Assembly (NCBI GenBank): GCA_944363755.1
Contig: CALVVC010000039.1
Coordinates: forward strand, 1 to 9,308
Direction of reading: 5' to 3'
Source: an uncultured Bacilli bacterium
GTDB lineage: Bacteria > Bacillota_I > Bacilli_A > RF39 > UBA660
DNA length: 9,308 nucleotides
This document shows positions 1 through 4,635 of the stretch, in pieces (the stretch's first letter is position 1; every line of letters starts with the position of its first letter). Position numbers and translations under genes: made by a program. The notes below the pieces were generated by a model. The model was given only the letters and a program-made list of their open reading frames with translations. It made no database searches and was not told where the DNA came from.

Positions 1-350
1 AAGAAAATAATATCAAACTTTTTAGGATAAAGATTATCTAAGGCTTTTAAATAGTCCATATTTAGTACTGTTGCATTAATATTAGAATCTAGCATATTTA
101 AATTACTTTTAATAGTTTTACAAGCCATGTATTCTTTATCTACAAATATTACTTCACGAGCTCCCATACTTAAAGCTTCTATTCCAAGATTACCACTTCC
201 TGCGAATAGGTCTAGACAAACACTATTATCAAGTTTTTCATTAATAGTTGCAAATAAAGATTCTTTAACTCTATCCATAGTAGGTCTTGTTCCTTTTAAA
301 GTATACCCTTTTAAAACTCTACCTTTATACTTACCACTAATTATTCTCAT
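1..350 (-). CDS. rsmD: 16S rRNA (guanine966-N2)-methyltransferase RsmD, 3' end cut by the window edge
   Basis: RsmD methylates G966 of 16S rRNA using S-adenosylmethionine. The first 116 codons are present, read from ATG 350-348; the family is usually about 185 residues. Seen: an N-terminal MRIISGKYKGR, then TRPTMDRVKESLFATI (about 21-36), typical of RsmD, the SAM-binding motif I LDLFAGSGNLGIEAL (46-60) and an acidic VDKE (70-73). The reading leaves the window just after KFDIIF, so the catalytic (D/N)PPY motif that should follow is not visible. The start lies inside the last codons of ylbF (stop at 337), an overlap of 14 bp, so translation is probably coupled; the ribosome site before it (AGTAGTGAT) is only moderate. 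In Bacillus the same gene is ylbH, downstream of ylbF and ylbG, which supports the call. Confident. Confidence 0.93.
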   Translation of the reverse strand, partial: MRIISGKYKGRVLKGYTLKGTRPTMDRVKESLFATINEKLDNSVCLDLFAGSGNLGIEALSMGAREVIFVDKEYMACKTIKSNLNMLDSNINATVLNMDYLKALDNLYPKKFDIIF

Positions 351-615
351 ATATATCACTACTTTCTTTAAATATCTTATTTAATTTCATTATTAAGAGA
401 TTAGTCTCATTCTCTAACCTTTTATATTTCATAAATTTCTCATTATTATAGATTTCTTTTTTGATAGTTTCATCCCTTGTTTCTTTATATTTATTAATTA
501 ACTTAATCAATTCTTTATCATTATGTATATCATTTAAAGATTCTTTTATATCAAAACTTAACTTAGAGTTCTTTATATCAGAAAGTAGTTCTTGATATAT
601 TAAATTATAATCCAT
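337..615 (-). CDS. ylbF: YlbF/YmcA-family protein, short form
   Basis: A 92-residue, helix-rich, highly charged protein. In Bacillus, YlbF and YmcA bind YaaT and act with RNase Y in mRNA processing and in competence, sporulation and biofilm control. The family call rests on the pattern ELIKLINKYKETRDE (about 35-49) followed by a C-terminal helix KYKRLENETNLLIMKLNKIF (about 63-82), which resembles the two-helix YlbF core, and on its place directly before rsmD. It lacks the Cys-rich C-terminal tail that ligates an Fe-S cluster in Bacillus YlbF, so it may equally be a YmcA-type or generic member. Start ATG 615 is preceded by AGAGGGAAG at good distance. ylbG, which sits between ylbF and rsmD in Bacillus, is absent; instead the gene overlaps rsmD. 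Family call fairly sure, exact orthology less so. Confidence 0.68.
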   Translation of the reverse strand: MDYNLIYQELLSDIKNSKLSFDIKESLNDIHNDKELIKLINKYKETRDETIKKEIYNNEKFMKYKRLENETNLLIMKLNKIFKESSDIYENN

Positions 616-636
616 ATTCTTCCCTCTTTCTTTATT

Positions 637-645
637 AATATATCA
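637..645 (-). promoter_or_regulatory. Possible extended -10 promoter for ylbF-rsmD
   Basis: Read on minus, TGATATATT gives a TGn-extended -10 (TATATT, 642-637). It lies about 20 bases before the ylbF ribosome site, so the leader would be very short. The only -35-like hexamer (TTGTAG, 669-664) has a 21-bp spacer, too long to count. It would lie within the spacer of the opposite promoter for the 706-1653 gene. Weak call. Confidence 0.3.
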
Positions 646-653
646 CATTTTAC

Positions 654-682
654 TTGGCATTTTCTACAATAAAATATATAAT
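654..682 (+). promoter_or_regulatory. Sigma-A promoter of the 706-1653 gene
   Basis: TTGGCA at 654-659 and a perfect TATAAT at 677-682 are separated by exactly 17 bp. Transcription would begin near 689, giving a leader of about 17 bases that holds the GGGGGA ribosome site. This rules out the in-frame TTG at 691 as start codon, since it would sit on the transcript end and overlap the ribosome site. Confidence 0.8.
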
Positions 683-705
683 AAAGTTACTTGGGGGAAT
701 TATGT

Positions 706-1653
706 ATGAACGGCTTAAAAGATAACGATAACTATAGTAGATTAATTAGTGATAATAGACACAATAGATGTTTTAGTGAAGAGGACCTTTATTTATTAGA
801 TGATTTAATTACTTTTAATTGTAAGTATGGAGAAGTCTTCTTTAATGAAAATAGAGATACTGAGATACTTAAAATGATTGATAATATTATAGATGAAAAG
901 TTAAAGATTGTTAGCCCAGATTTATCTTTTAAATTTCTTAATAAGATTTGGTGCTTATCAAGTGAACCCGAAACTTCTCTTGATAGTAAAATATTAAATG
1001 ATTTTGAATGTGACTTAGCAGTTAATAGATTATCTATCTTACTTCTTGATAGAGCGACTGATGATGATAATTTCTTCTATAATTACATTTCAAGTAGTAG
1101 TGGTCTAATAAGTTATTTTAAGTTTAATTATTATAGATTTTTTGATTCTAGAGGACCTAAAGCTAATAAGATGTTAATGCTAGACCATATAGAACTATTT
1201 TTAGGATTATTAAATGGCTCTAATGATATTAGCGATGAGAAGAAAAAGGAAATTATTGATACTTATTTATTCTTATATAGAGATATTTATTATGAGTCTT
1301 TAAATAAAAATATAAATCAAAACAGTGGTATTACTTTAGCACAAAGATATAGTGGTTATGAAAGATTCATTATTAATGAATACACAAAAATTAGAGAAAC
1401 CAACTTATCTATAAAATTTATAGAAATAGCAGAGAATATGTTAAGTGATGATAATAATATAGAATATTTAAGAATAGGTAAAATATATTTAGATAGTATA
1501 CTTATGTTATTAAAAGACTTTGAAGTTGATAGAGTTTTAAGTGAATATCAAGATTATGAAAATGAAATTGATTTAAGAGAATGTCCAAAGGCTTTATCTT
1601 ATGTAAAGAAAAGTATTGAAGAAAGAGATGATAAAACAAAAAGAAATAGTTAA
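706..1653 (+). CDS. Protein of unknown function, 315 aa, inserted in the ylb cluster
   Basis: I do not recognise this protein. Start ATG 706 is set by the ribosome site GGGGGAA (693-699), 6-7 bases upstream, and by the promoter just before it. The product is soluble, with no signal peptide or clear membrane segment. It is rich in Asp, Glu, Asn, Lys, Ile and Leu and looks mostly helical. Notable stretches are an acidic N-terminal region, a Ser run (ISSSSG, about 127-132) and aromatic patches (YFKFNYYRFF) just after. The C-terminus is charged (SIEERDDKTKRNS). It points against its neighbours: it diverges from ylbF and converges on ylbE, with only 2 bp between the two stop codons. AT-rich codon use resembles the neighbours, so recent foreign origin is not obvious. 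A lineage-specific accessory gene is the best guess; function unknown. Confidence 0.85.
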   Translation: MNGLKDNDNYSRLISDNRHNRCFSEEDLYLLDDLITFNCKYGEVFFNENRDTEILKMIDNIIDEKLKIVSPDLSFKFLNKIWCLSSEPETSLDSKILNDFECDLAVNRLSILLLDRATDDDNFFYNYISSSSGLISYFKFNYYRFFDSRGPKANKMLMLDHIELFLGLLNGSNDISDEKKKEIIDTYLFLYRDIYYESLNKNINQNSGITLAQRYSGYERFIINEYTKIRETNLSIKFIEIAENMLSDDNNIEYLRIGKIYLDSILMLLKDFEVDRVLSEYQDYENEIDLRECPKALSYVKKSIEERDDKTKRNS

Positions 1654-1659
1654 AACTAT
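1646..1659. repeat. 14-bp inverted repeat covering both convergent stop codons
   Basis: ATAGTT-AA-AACTAT spans the TAA of the plus-strand gene (1651-1653) and the TAG of ylbE (1658-1656). On the minus strand it is followed by TTTCTTTTTGTTTT, so it could be a weak terminator for ylbD-ylbE. The stem is short (5 bp with a realistic loop). Confidence 0.4.
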
Positions 1660-1877
1660 CTCATGACTTCTAGAAAAGATTTTATTAAATTTAAACTATT
1701 AGAAATATTTTCTATTTTATCGCTTGGTCTTAAGCGATATTTTTCTTTCATTTCTTCTTCTAGTCTTCTTAGGAATATTGGACTTCTATTAAGATATTTA
1801 TACCAATATGAATTTTCTCTTAAATATCTATATAGATTAGGATCACTTTTAATCTTTAATCTTGTTTCTACTTGCAT
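1656..1877 (-). CDS. ylbE: YlbE-like protein
   Basis: A 73-residue protein of unknown biochemical role matching the small YlbE-like family of Bacilli (about 75-80 residues, so full length). Recognisable features are LYRYLRENSYWYKYLNRSP (about 15-33), an aromatic YWYKYL segment typical of the family, then a Leu/Glu-rich helix LRRLEEEMKEKY and a C-terminal NSLNLIKSFLEVM helix comparable to the family's end. It starts at ATG 1877, whose A is shared with the TAA stop of ylbD (TAATG), and GAGGAC just upstream inside ylbD serves as ribosome site; coupled translation with ylbD is likely. Its 3' half carries a hairpin that reads as a terminator for the opposite gene. The family call comes from sequence pattern plus the ylbD neighbour; no function is inferred. 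Confidence 0.78.
   Translation of the reverse strand: MQVETRLKIKSDPNLYRYLRENSYWYKYLNRSPIFLRRLEEEMKEKYRLRPSDKIENISNSLNLIKSFLEVMR
1718..1749 (+). terminator. Intrinsic terminator of the 706-1653 gene, inside ylbE
   Basis: Perfect 8-bp stem TATCGCTT (1718-1725) with AAGCGATA (1732-1739), a 6-base loop GGTCTT, then TTTTTCTTT on the plus strand. It is about 65 bp past the plus-strand stop and wholly within ylbE coding sequence. No comparable T-run follows it on the minus strand. Confidence 0.6.
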
Positions 1878-2230
1878 TAGTCCTCATAATATTTATTAAT
1901 AGGTCGCTCTTCATAATCAGGTATATATTCATCGTTATTTTTAGGGACTATTTCACTAATAAGACTAACTGCTTTCTGTAATCCATTTACACTTCTTTGA
2001 ACAGTATCTAGGTCAATATTTCTAAATAAATTAGTTATCTCTTTAAATGAGGAAGAAGATGTTTCTTTTACCTCATTTTTTGGTGTTAAAACTTCATCAA
2101 AGACACTACTATCTTCTCCATACATATCATAGGCTTCATATAATTTTTGAAAAGTAGTCTTATTATTAAAGACAGCTTGGGCAAGCTCTGGTCTTTTTTT
2201 AATAAACTCTTTAAAACTTTCTTTAGACAT
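1877..2230 (-). CDS. ylbD: YlbD-like protein (YlbD_coat family)
   Basis: A 117-residue cytosolic protein of the YlbD family, named in Bacillus as a putative spore-coat component; whether this organism sporulates cannot be seen. Seen: N-terminal SFKEFIKKRPELAQAVFNNKTTFQKLYEAYDMYGEDSSVF, the typical opening with a conserved helix-rich segment ending in a GED motif. A low-complexity Ser/Glu linker (about 55-65) follows, then NIDLDTVQRSVNGLQKAVSLISEI, the second conserved helix pair of the family. Upstream in-frame GTG 2239 and ATG 2236 exist, but they overlap the ribosome site AGGTGAT (2240-2234); ATG 2230 is correctly spaced. It overlaps ylbE by one base. Its leader and first codons are duplicated at 4183-4264. 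Family call good; role not known. Confidence 0.77.
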   Translation of the reverse strand: MSKESFKEFIKKRPELAQAVFNNKTTFQKLYEAYDMYGEDSSVFDEVLTPKNEVKETSSSSFKEITNLFRNIDLDTVQRSVNGLQKAVSLISEIVPKNNDEYIPDYEERPINKYYED

Positions 2231-2273
2231 AAACATCACCTATTAAATAATATGTAGAAAAAAAGAAAAAAGA
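2188..2273 (-). repeat. Parent copy of the duplicated ylbD leader/5' segment
   Basis: This stretch covers the first ylbD codons, the ribosome site and about 40 bases upstream. It recurs at 4183-4264. From 2209 to 2263 the two copies are identical over 55 bases; one A-tract then differs by one base, and GAAAAAAGA matches again. Beyond 2273 the copies diverge. Confidence 0.93.
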
Positions 2274-2328
2274 CTATATATTTTAATGTATTATCTTAAT
2301 CTATATCTATATAAGAAAATTAAATTTA

Positions 2329-2358
2329 TTTATAATAAATTATCATAACTTATAGCAA
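2329..2358 (-). promoter_or_regulatory. Possible promoter of ylbD-ylbE
   Basis: On minus, TTGCTA (2358-2353) and TATAAA (2334-2329) are 18 bp apart, giving a leader of roughly 90 bases. The match is moderate in a region where chance AT-rich hexamers are common. The remaining 2240-2383 gap holds an AT-only hairpin (AATTTAT 2323-2329 with ATAAATT 2335-2341) and the palindrome at 2364-2377. No clear terminator for the HAD gene is present. Confidence 0.4.
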
Positions 2359-2363
2359 GTAGA

Positions 2364-2377
2364 ATAGCATATGCTAT
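2364..2377. repeat. 14-bp perfect palindrome
   Basis: ATAGCATATGCTAT reads the same on both strands. It sits 6 bp past the HAD-gene stop and just upstream of the candidate ylbD -35, so it could be an operator or a weak 5-bp hairpin with an ATAT loop. No T-run follows it. Confidence 0.5.
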
Positions 2378-2383
2378 GAAATA

Positions 2384-3127
2384 TTATTTTTTCTTCCTAA
2401 TACACAGTTTTTTTATGTAATTAGTAAGATCGCTATTATATGAAAAATCGGCAAATGTACTATAACTAATAATATCTTTATCTTCTAAACGTTTTAACTC
2501 ATCATTTTCTTTATCTCTATATACAAAAATTGATGTTCCTTTATTCCGTTTTACATATTCCATTGCATAATAATCTGTAAAGCCATCTCCAATATATATT
2601 ACATTTCTACAATCTGTTTCTTGTTTTCCATGCATCTTAAGAATTTCTTTTATTGCTTTAACTTTGTTTTTATCATTCATTAAATAATCTATTCCTGTAG
2701 CTTCTCCATTATTATTGTAAGTAAATGTAGTAGCATATATTTTATCAAAATAATTAGCAATAATAGTTTTTCCCAAATAGGACTTCAAGCCAGAACTAAG
2801 TAAATAATTATGAATGTTATTATCTTTTAAGAACATTAGAAATTCTTCTACACCCTTATTGTAATCAATATTATTTGCTCCCAAAGAAAAGCTTTCATCT
2901 GTCAGTGGTAAATTGGCATTTCTTATTAGTTCTAAGAAAACTGAATGGGTAGCAGTATATACATCAATATTTTCATCTTTTGCTTTCCTTTCTACCATTT
3001 CTAGAAATTTAGGATTAGAAGCACCTTCTGGTAAACCACATCTTTCTAATATTTGAAATTTTGTTAATTTGTATGGAGTTAGTGTTCCATCAAAATCATA
3101 TATAATTATATTTTTTACTTTTTCCAT
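2384..3127 (-). CDS. HAD-superfamily phosphatase (phosphoserine-phosphatase-like, subfamily IB type)
   Basis: A 247-residue Mg-dependent phosphohydrolase of the haloacid dehalogenase fold; substrate unknown. All four HAD motifs are visible: I, YDFDGTLT (10-17; nucleophile D11, acid/base D13); II, LLSSGLKS (109-116, Ser 111/112); III, the Lys near 153-155 (NDKNKVKAI); IV, IYIGDGFTDYYAME (178-190, D181 and D185). The 60-80 residues between motifs I and II form a helical C1 cap, as in PSP-like enzymes, including ERKAKDENIDVYTATH. Start: ATG 3127 follows AAGTGATATTG, spaced like the ylbD and parC sites; an in-frame GTG at 3136, 8 bases after AAAGG, is a serious alternative adding three residues. 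Monocistronic, divergent from the HD hydrolase, with a leader of about 100 bases. Enzyme class sure; substrate not assigned. Confidence 0.88.
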   Translation of the reverse strand: MEKVKNIIIYDFDGTLTPYKLTKFQILERCGLPEGASNPKFLEMVERKAKDENIDVYTATHSVFLELIRNANLPLTDESFSLGANNIDYNKGVEEFLMFLKDNNIHNYLLSSGLKSYLGKTIIANYFDKIYATTFTYNNNGEATGIDYLMNDKNKVKAIKEILKMHGKQETDCRNVIYIGDGFTDYYAMEYVKRNKGTSIFVYRDKENDELKRLEDKDIISYSTFADFSYNSDLTNYIKKLCIRKKK

Positions 3128-3240
3128 CAATATCACTTTTTGAACCTTTCTTTTTACGACATCAATTTTTTGATAATTTTATATTAATATTATTGAAGCA
3201 TAGCTTTATTTCGGTGTATAGTACTCTCTTTTTTCGCTAT

Positions 3241-3269
3241 ATTATATATCATATTTTAGTAAATGTAAA
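3241..3269 (-). promoter_or_regulatory. Sigma-A promoter of the HAD gene
   Basis: On minus, TTTACA (3269-3264) and a perfect TATAAT (3246-3241) are exactly 17 bp apart. Transcription would start near 3234, leaving a leader of about 100 bases (3137-3234). That leader holds small hairpins (AAGC-TAT-GCTT; ATCAA-AAAA-TTGAT). I recognise no known riboswitch in it. The -35 lies under an arm of the inner inverted repeat. Confidence 0.8.
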
Positions 3270-3327
3270 GGATAAATTACATTCATTTTGTGATAATCCT
3301 TTAAGAATAATTATTAATGTACTAAAA
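3254..3327. repeat. Two nested 8-bp inverted repeats between the divergent promoters
   Basis: Outer pair TTTTAGTA (3254-3261) with TACTAAAA (3320-3327); inner pair TAAAGGAT (3266-3273) with ATCCTTTA (3296-3303). One inner arm covers the HAD-gene -35, and the outer right arm ends 5 bp before the HD-gene -35. The position suits a shared operator, or a cruciform; this is inference. Confidence 0.6.
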
Positions 3328-3331
3328 AAAA

Positions 3332-3360
3332 TTGTCAAAATAGTAAATAAGTGATATAAT
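3332..3360 (+). promoter_or_regulatory. Sigma-A promoter of the HD hydrolase gene
   Basis: TTGTCA (3332-3337) and a perfect TATAAT (3355-3360) are separated by 17 bp. Transcription would start near 3367, so the in-frame ATG at 3361 cannot be the start codon of this transcript. Confidence 0.85.
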
Positions 3361-3390
3361 ATGGCTACATTAAAAAGGAGGGGGAATAAG

Positions 3391-4062
3391 ATGATGCTTA
3401 ACTCTATAGAAGCAGAAAAATTATTAAAGAAAGATGTAATTCTAAGTCCTGGTGACTTAGAAAAGCCAGAAAATCGTTGGGTAAAACATTGTCTTAATGT
3501 TGGCGAAGCAGCTGAAAGAATTGCAAAAAAACTAAATTTAGATAGTGATTTTGCTAAATCTGCTGGTTACTTACATGATGTAGGAAGAAAATTTAATCAC
3601 CCACAACATGTAATTTATGGTTATAATTATCTAAGCAGTATTGGTTATGAAGAACTTGCAAGATTTTGTCTTACACATTCTTTTATCGATAATGATATTA
3701 ATTTAGTAGCAGGCGGTATTTTACCTGAGGAAGCTCAAATGCAATTGCTTCCTTACTTGGAAAGCCACAAGTGTAATATTTATGATAACATTATTCAATT
3801 ATGTGACTTATTTTGCCTAGAAACAGGATTTACTACTATAGAAAAAAGATTATTAGATATTTATAACAGAAAAGGAGTATTTTCTAATACACCTGAACAT
3901 TTTAAAAGAGCTATTTCTTTAAAACAAAATATTGAAACTTTAATGGGTTGTGAGTTATACTCTTTATTTCCAGAGATTTCTGATAAAGAAAAAGCTAGTT
4001 CTAAAGCAGACCACAAAAAAATAGAATCATTATTAGAAGAACAAAATATAAAAACAAAGTAA
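3391..4062 (+). CDS. HD-domain metal-dependent phosphohydrolase
   Basis: A 223-residue protein with an N-terminal HD domain (about 30-145), the fold of metal-dependent phosphohydrolases that act on nucleotides or phosphoesters; the substrate is unknown. Metal ligands can be placed: H33 in WVKHCLNVGEAAERIAKKL, the HD pair H62-D63 in AGYLHDVGRK, further His at 70, 73 and 96 (NHPQH; LTHSF), and D139 in QLCDLF. Spacing recalls the YqeK/HDIG-type small hydrolases, but the C-terminal 80 residues, Lys/Glu-rich and probably helical, are not ones I recognise. Start ATG 3391 follows AGGAGGGGG (3376-3384); an upstream ATG at 3361 abuts the -10 and is excluded, and a second ATG at 3394 is possible. Single-gene unit between a strong promoter and a strong terminator. 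Fold sure, role open. Confidence 0.85.
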   Translation: MMLNSIEAEKLLKKDVILSPGDLEKPENRWVKHCLNVGEAAERIAKKLNLDSDFAKSAGYLHDVGRKFNHPQHVIYGYNYLSSIGYEELARFCLTHSFIDNDINLVAGGILPEEAQMQLLPYLESHKCNIYDNIIQLCDLFCLETGFTTIEKRLLDIYNRKGVFSNTPEHFKRAISLKQNIETLMGCELYSLFPEISDKEKASSKADHKKIESLLEEQNIKTK

Positions 4063-4069
4063 TAATATT

Positions 4070-4104
4070 AAAAATCCTTGAAAATAGAGGCTTCAAGGAT
4101 TTTT
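4070..4104 (+). terminator. Intrinsic terminator of the HD hydrolase gene
   Basis: Perfect 13-bp stem AAAAATCCTTGAA (4070-4082) with TTCAAGGATTTTT (4092-4104) and a 9-base loop, starting 8 bp after the stop codon. The flanking A and T runs make it potentially effective in both directions. Confidence 0.92.
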
Positions 4105-4124
4105 ATTATGATATTTTTTAGTCG

Positions 4125-4264
4125 TTATTTCAAAAAGTCATCTATTGTCATTAATCTTTTATCAATATCTTCAAGAGAGACTTGGTCTTTTTAATAAATG
4201 CTTTAAAACTTTCTTTAGACATAAACATCACCTATTAAATAATATGTAGAAAAAAGAAAAAAGA
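4125..4264 (-). pseudogene. Chimeric duplicated fragment: ylbD leader and 5' end joined to parC 3' end
   Basis: Read on minus, 4264-4183 copies the ylbD upstream region, its ribosome site and its first 12-13 codons. From 4190 to 4125 it copies the last 22 codons and stop position of parC (original 4570-4635). The joint falls on AAAGACCA (plus TGGTCTTT, 4183-4190), which occurs in both parents (2189-2196 in ylbD; 4628-4635 in parC). The parC-derived part differs from its parent at four bases: two codons read GTC TCT instead of GTA TCA, one ATT instead of ATA, and the stop is TAA instead of TAG. All four are silent. The ylbD part differs by GCA for GAG in one codon, a shorter A-tract at the joint and one shorter A-tract upstream. 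Homology to parC ends exactly at its stop codon. It is a gene relic or a templated insertion, not a full gene. Confidence 0.93.
4151..4222 (-). CDS. Possible 23-codon chimeric ORF within the duplicated fragment
   Basis: The copied ylbD start codon (4222) keeps its ribosome site AGGTGAT. The reading begins MSKESFKAFIKK as in YlbD, then crosses the joint into parC-derived DNA in a different frame (about TKSLLKILIKD) and stops at TAA 4153-4151. The result would be a short, basic peptide with alternating Leu/Ile and Lys. No own promoter is seen, and the copied leader begins within what looks like a terminator. Probably an accidental reading frame; expression is not supported by anything but the ribosome site. 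Confidence 0.25.
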   Translation of the reverse strand: MSKESFKAFIKKTKSLLKILIKD

Positions 4265-4294
4265 ATAGTAAATAATACTTTTCACTATCTTTTT
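4251..4294 (-). terminator. Probable terminator of the parE-parC-80aa operon
   Basis: On minus, AAAAAGATAGT (4294-4284) pairs with ACTATTCTTTTT (4269-4258) with one bulged base, followed by T-rich CTTTTTT. The 5' arm begins within the stop codon of the small gene. The T-rich 3' part belongs to the duplicated ylbD leader, so the insertion seems to supply half of this terminator. A short alternative stem (AGTA/TACT) lies in the loop. AT-rich and bulged, hence moderate. Confidence 0.5.
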
Positions 4295-4535
4295 ATCTAG
4301 ACTTACCTTGTGCTTTTTCTTCTTTATTTTCTTCCTGTAAAATTAAATCTTTTAATCCACTGATATCTGTTAAATTTTCGAAATTTGCATTAGGACCAAT
4401 TGATTGCAAGTCTTTTAAACCATCAACATTTGATAAATCGCTAAAGTCAGCTGGACCTAATCCAAGTTCCCTATTTAATTCTTCCACTTTTTCTTGTTGA
4501 ATTTTTTTTATTTCTTCCAATTTTCTATCGTCCAT
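4293..4535 (-). CDS. Small protein with two 21-residue repeats, third gene of the topoisomerase IV operon
   Basis: An 80-residue protein I do not recognise as a named family. Residues 1-24 form a charged helix (RKLEEIKKIQQEKVEELNREL), possibly a coiled coil. Residues 29-49 and 50-70 are two copies of one pattern, A-x-F-x-(D/N)-L-(S/T)-(N/D)-(V/I)-x-G-L-K-D-L, reading ADFSDLSNVDGLKDL and ANFENLTDISGLKDL. The tail is polar (EENKEEKAQGKSR). The LTDISGLKDL phrasing resembles a leucine-rich repeat, but two units are too few to say so. No signal peptide or membrane segment. Start ATG 4535 is chosen because AAGGAG (4551-4546) ends directly against the upstream ATG 4544, leaving no spacing for it. 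It starts 34 bp after parC on the same strand, so co-transcription is likely. A partner or modulator of topoisomerase IV is only a guess. Confidence 0.75.
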   Translation of the reverse strand: MDDRKLEEIKKIQQEKVEELNRELGLGPADFSDLSNVDGLKDLQSIGPNANFENLTDISGLKDLILQEENKEEKAQGKSR

Positions 4536-4569
4536 TATTCTCATCTCCTTGTTTATAATTATACATCAT

Positions 4570-4635
4570 CTATTTCAAAAAGTCATCTATTGTCATTAAT
4601 CTTTTATCTATATCTTCAAGTGATACTTGGTCTTT
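4570..4635 (-). repeat. Parent copy of the duplicated parC 3' end
   Basis: The last 22 codons including the stop recur at 4125-4190 with four differences in 66 bases, all of them silent (three third-position changes, and TAG against TAA). Similarity ends at the stop codon on one side and at the shared TGGTCTTT on the other. Confidence 0.94.

Noticed and set aside
127..384. Plus-strand open frame of 85 codons
   Set aside because: It lies antisense to rsmD, whose protein motifs are clear; the frame has no ribosome site or family features.
1663..1899. Plus-strand open frame of 78 codons after the unknown gene
   Set aside because: Antisense shadow of ylbE; it contains the terminator hairpin and has no convincing ribosome site.
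3137..3234. Riboswitch in the HAD-gene leader of about 100 bases
   Set aside because: Only short AT-rich hairpins are visible, with no recognised aptamer core and no terminator or masked ribosome site.
3361..3390. Upstream ATG for the HD hydrolase at 3361
   Set aside because: It directly follows the TATAAT -10, before the expected transcript start, and the AGGAGG site lies after it; ATG 3391 fits.
4125..4264. Insertion sequence or integron-like cassette
   Set aside because: No terminal inverted repeats, target duplications or transposase; both halves are explained by host genes.
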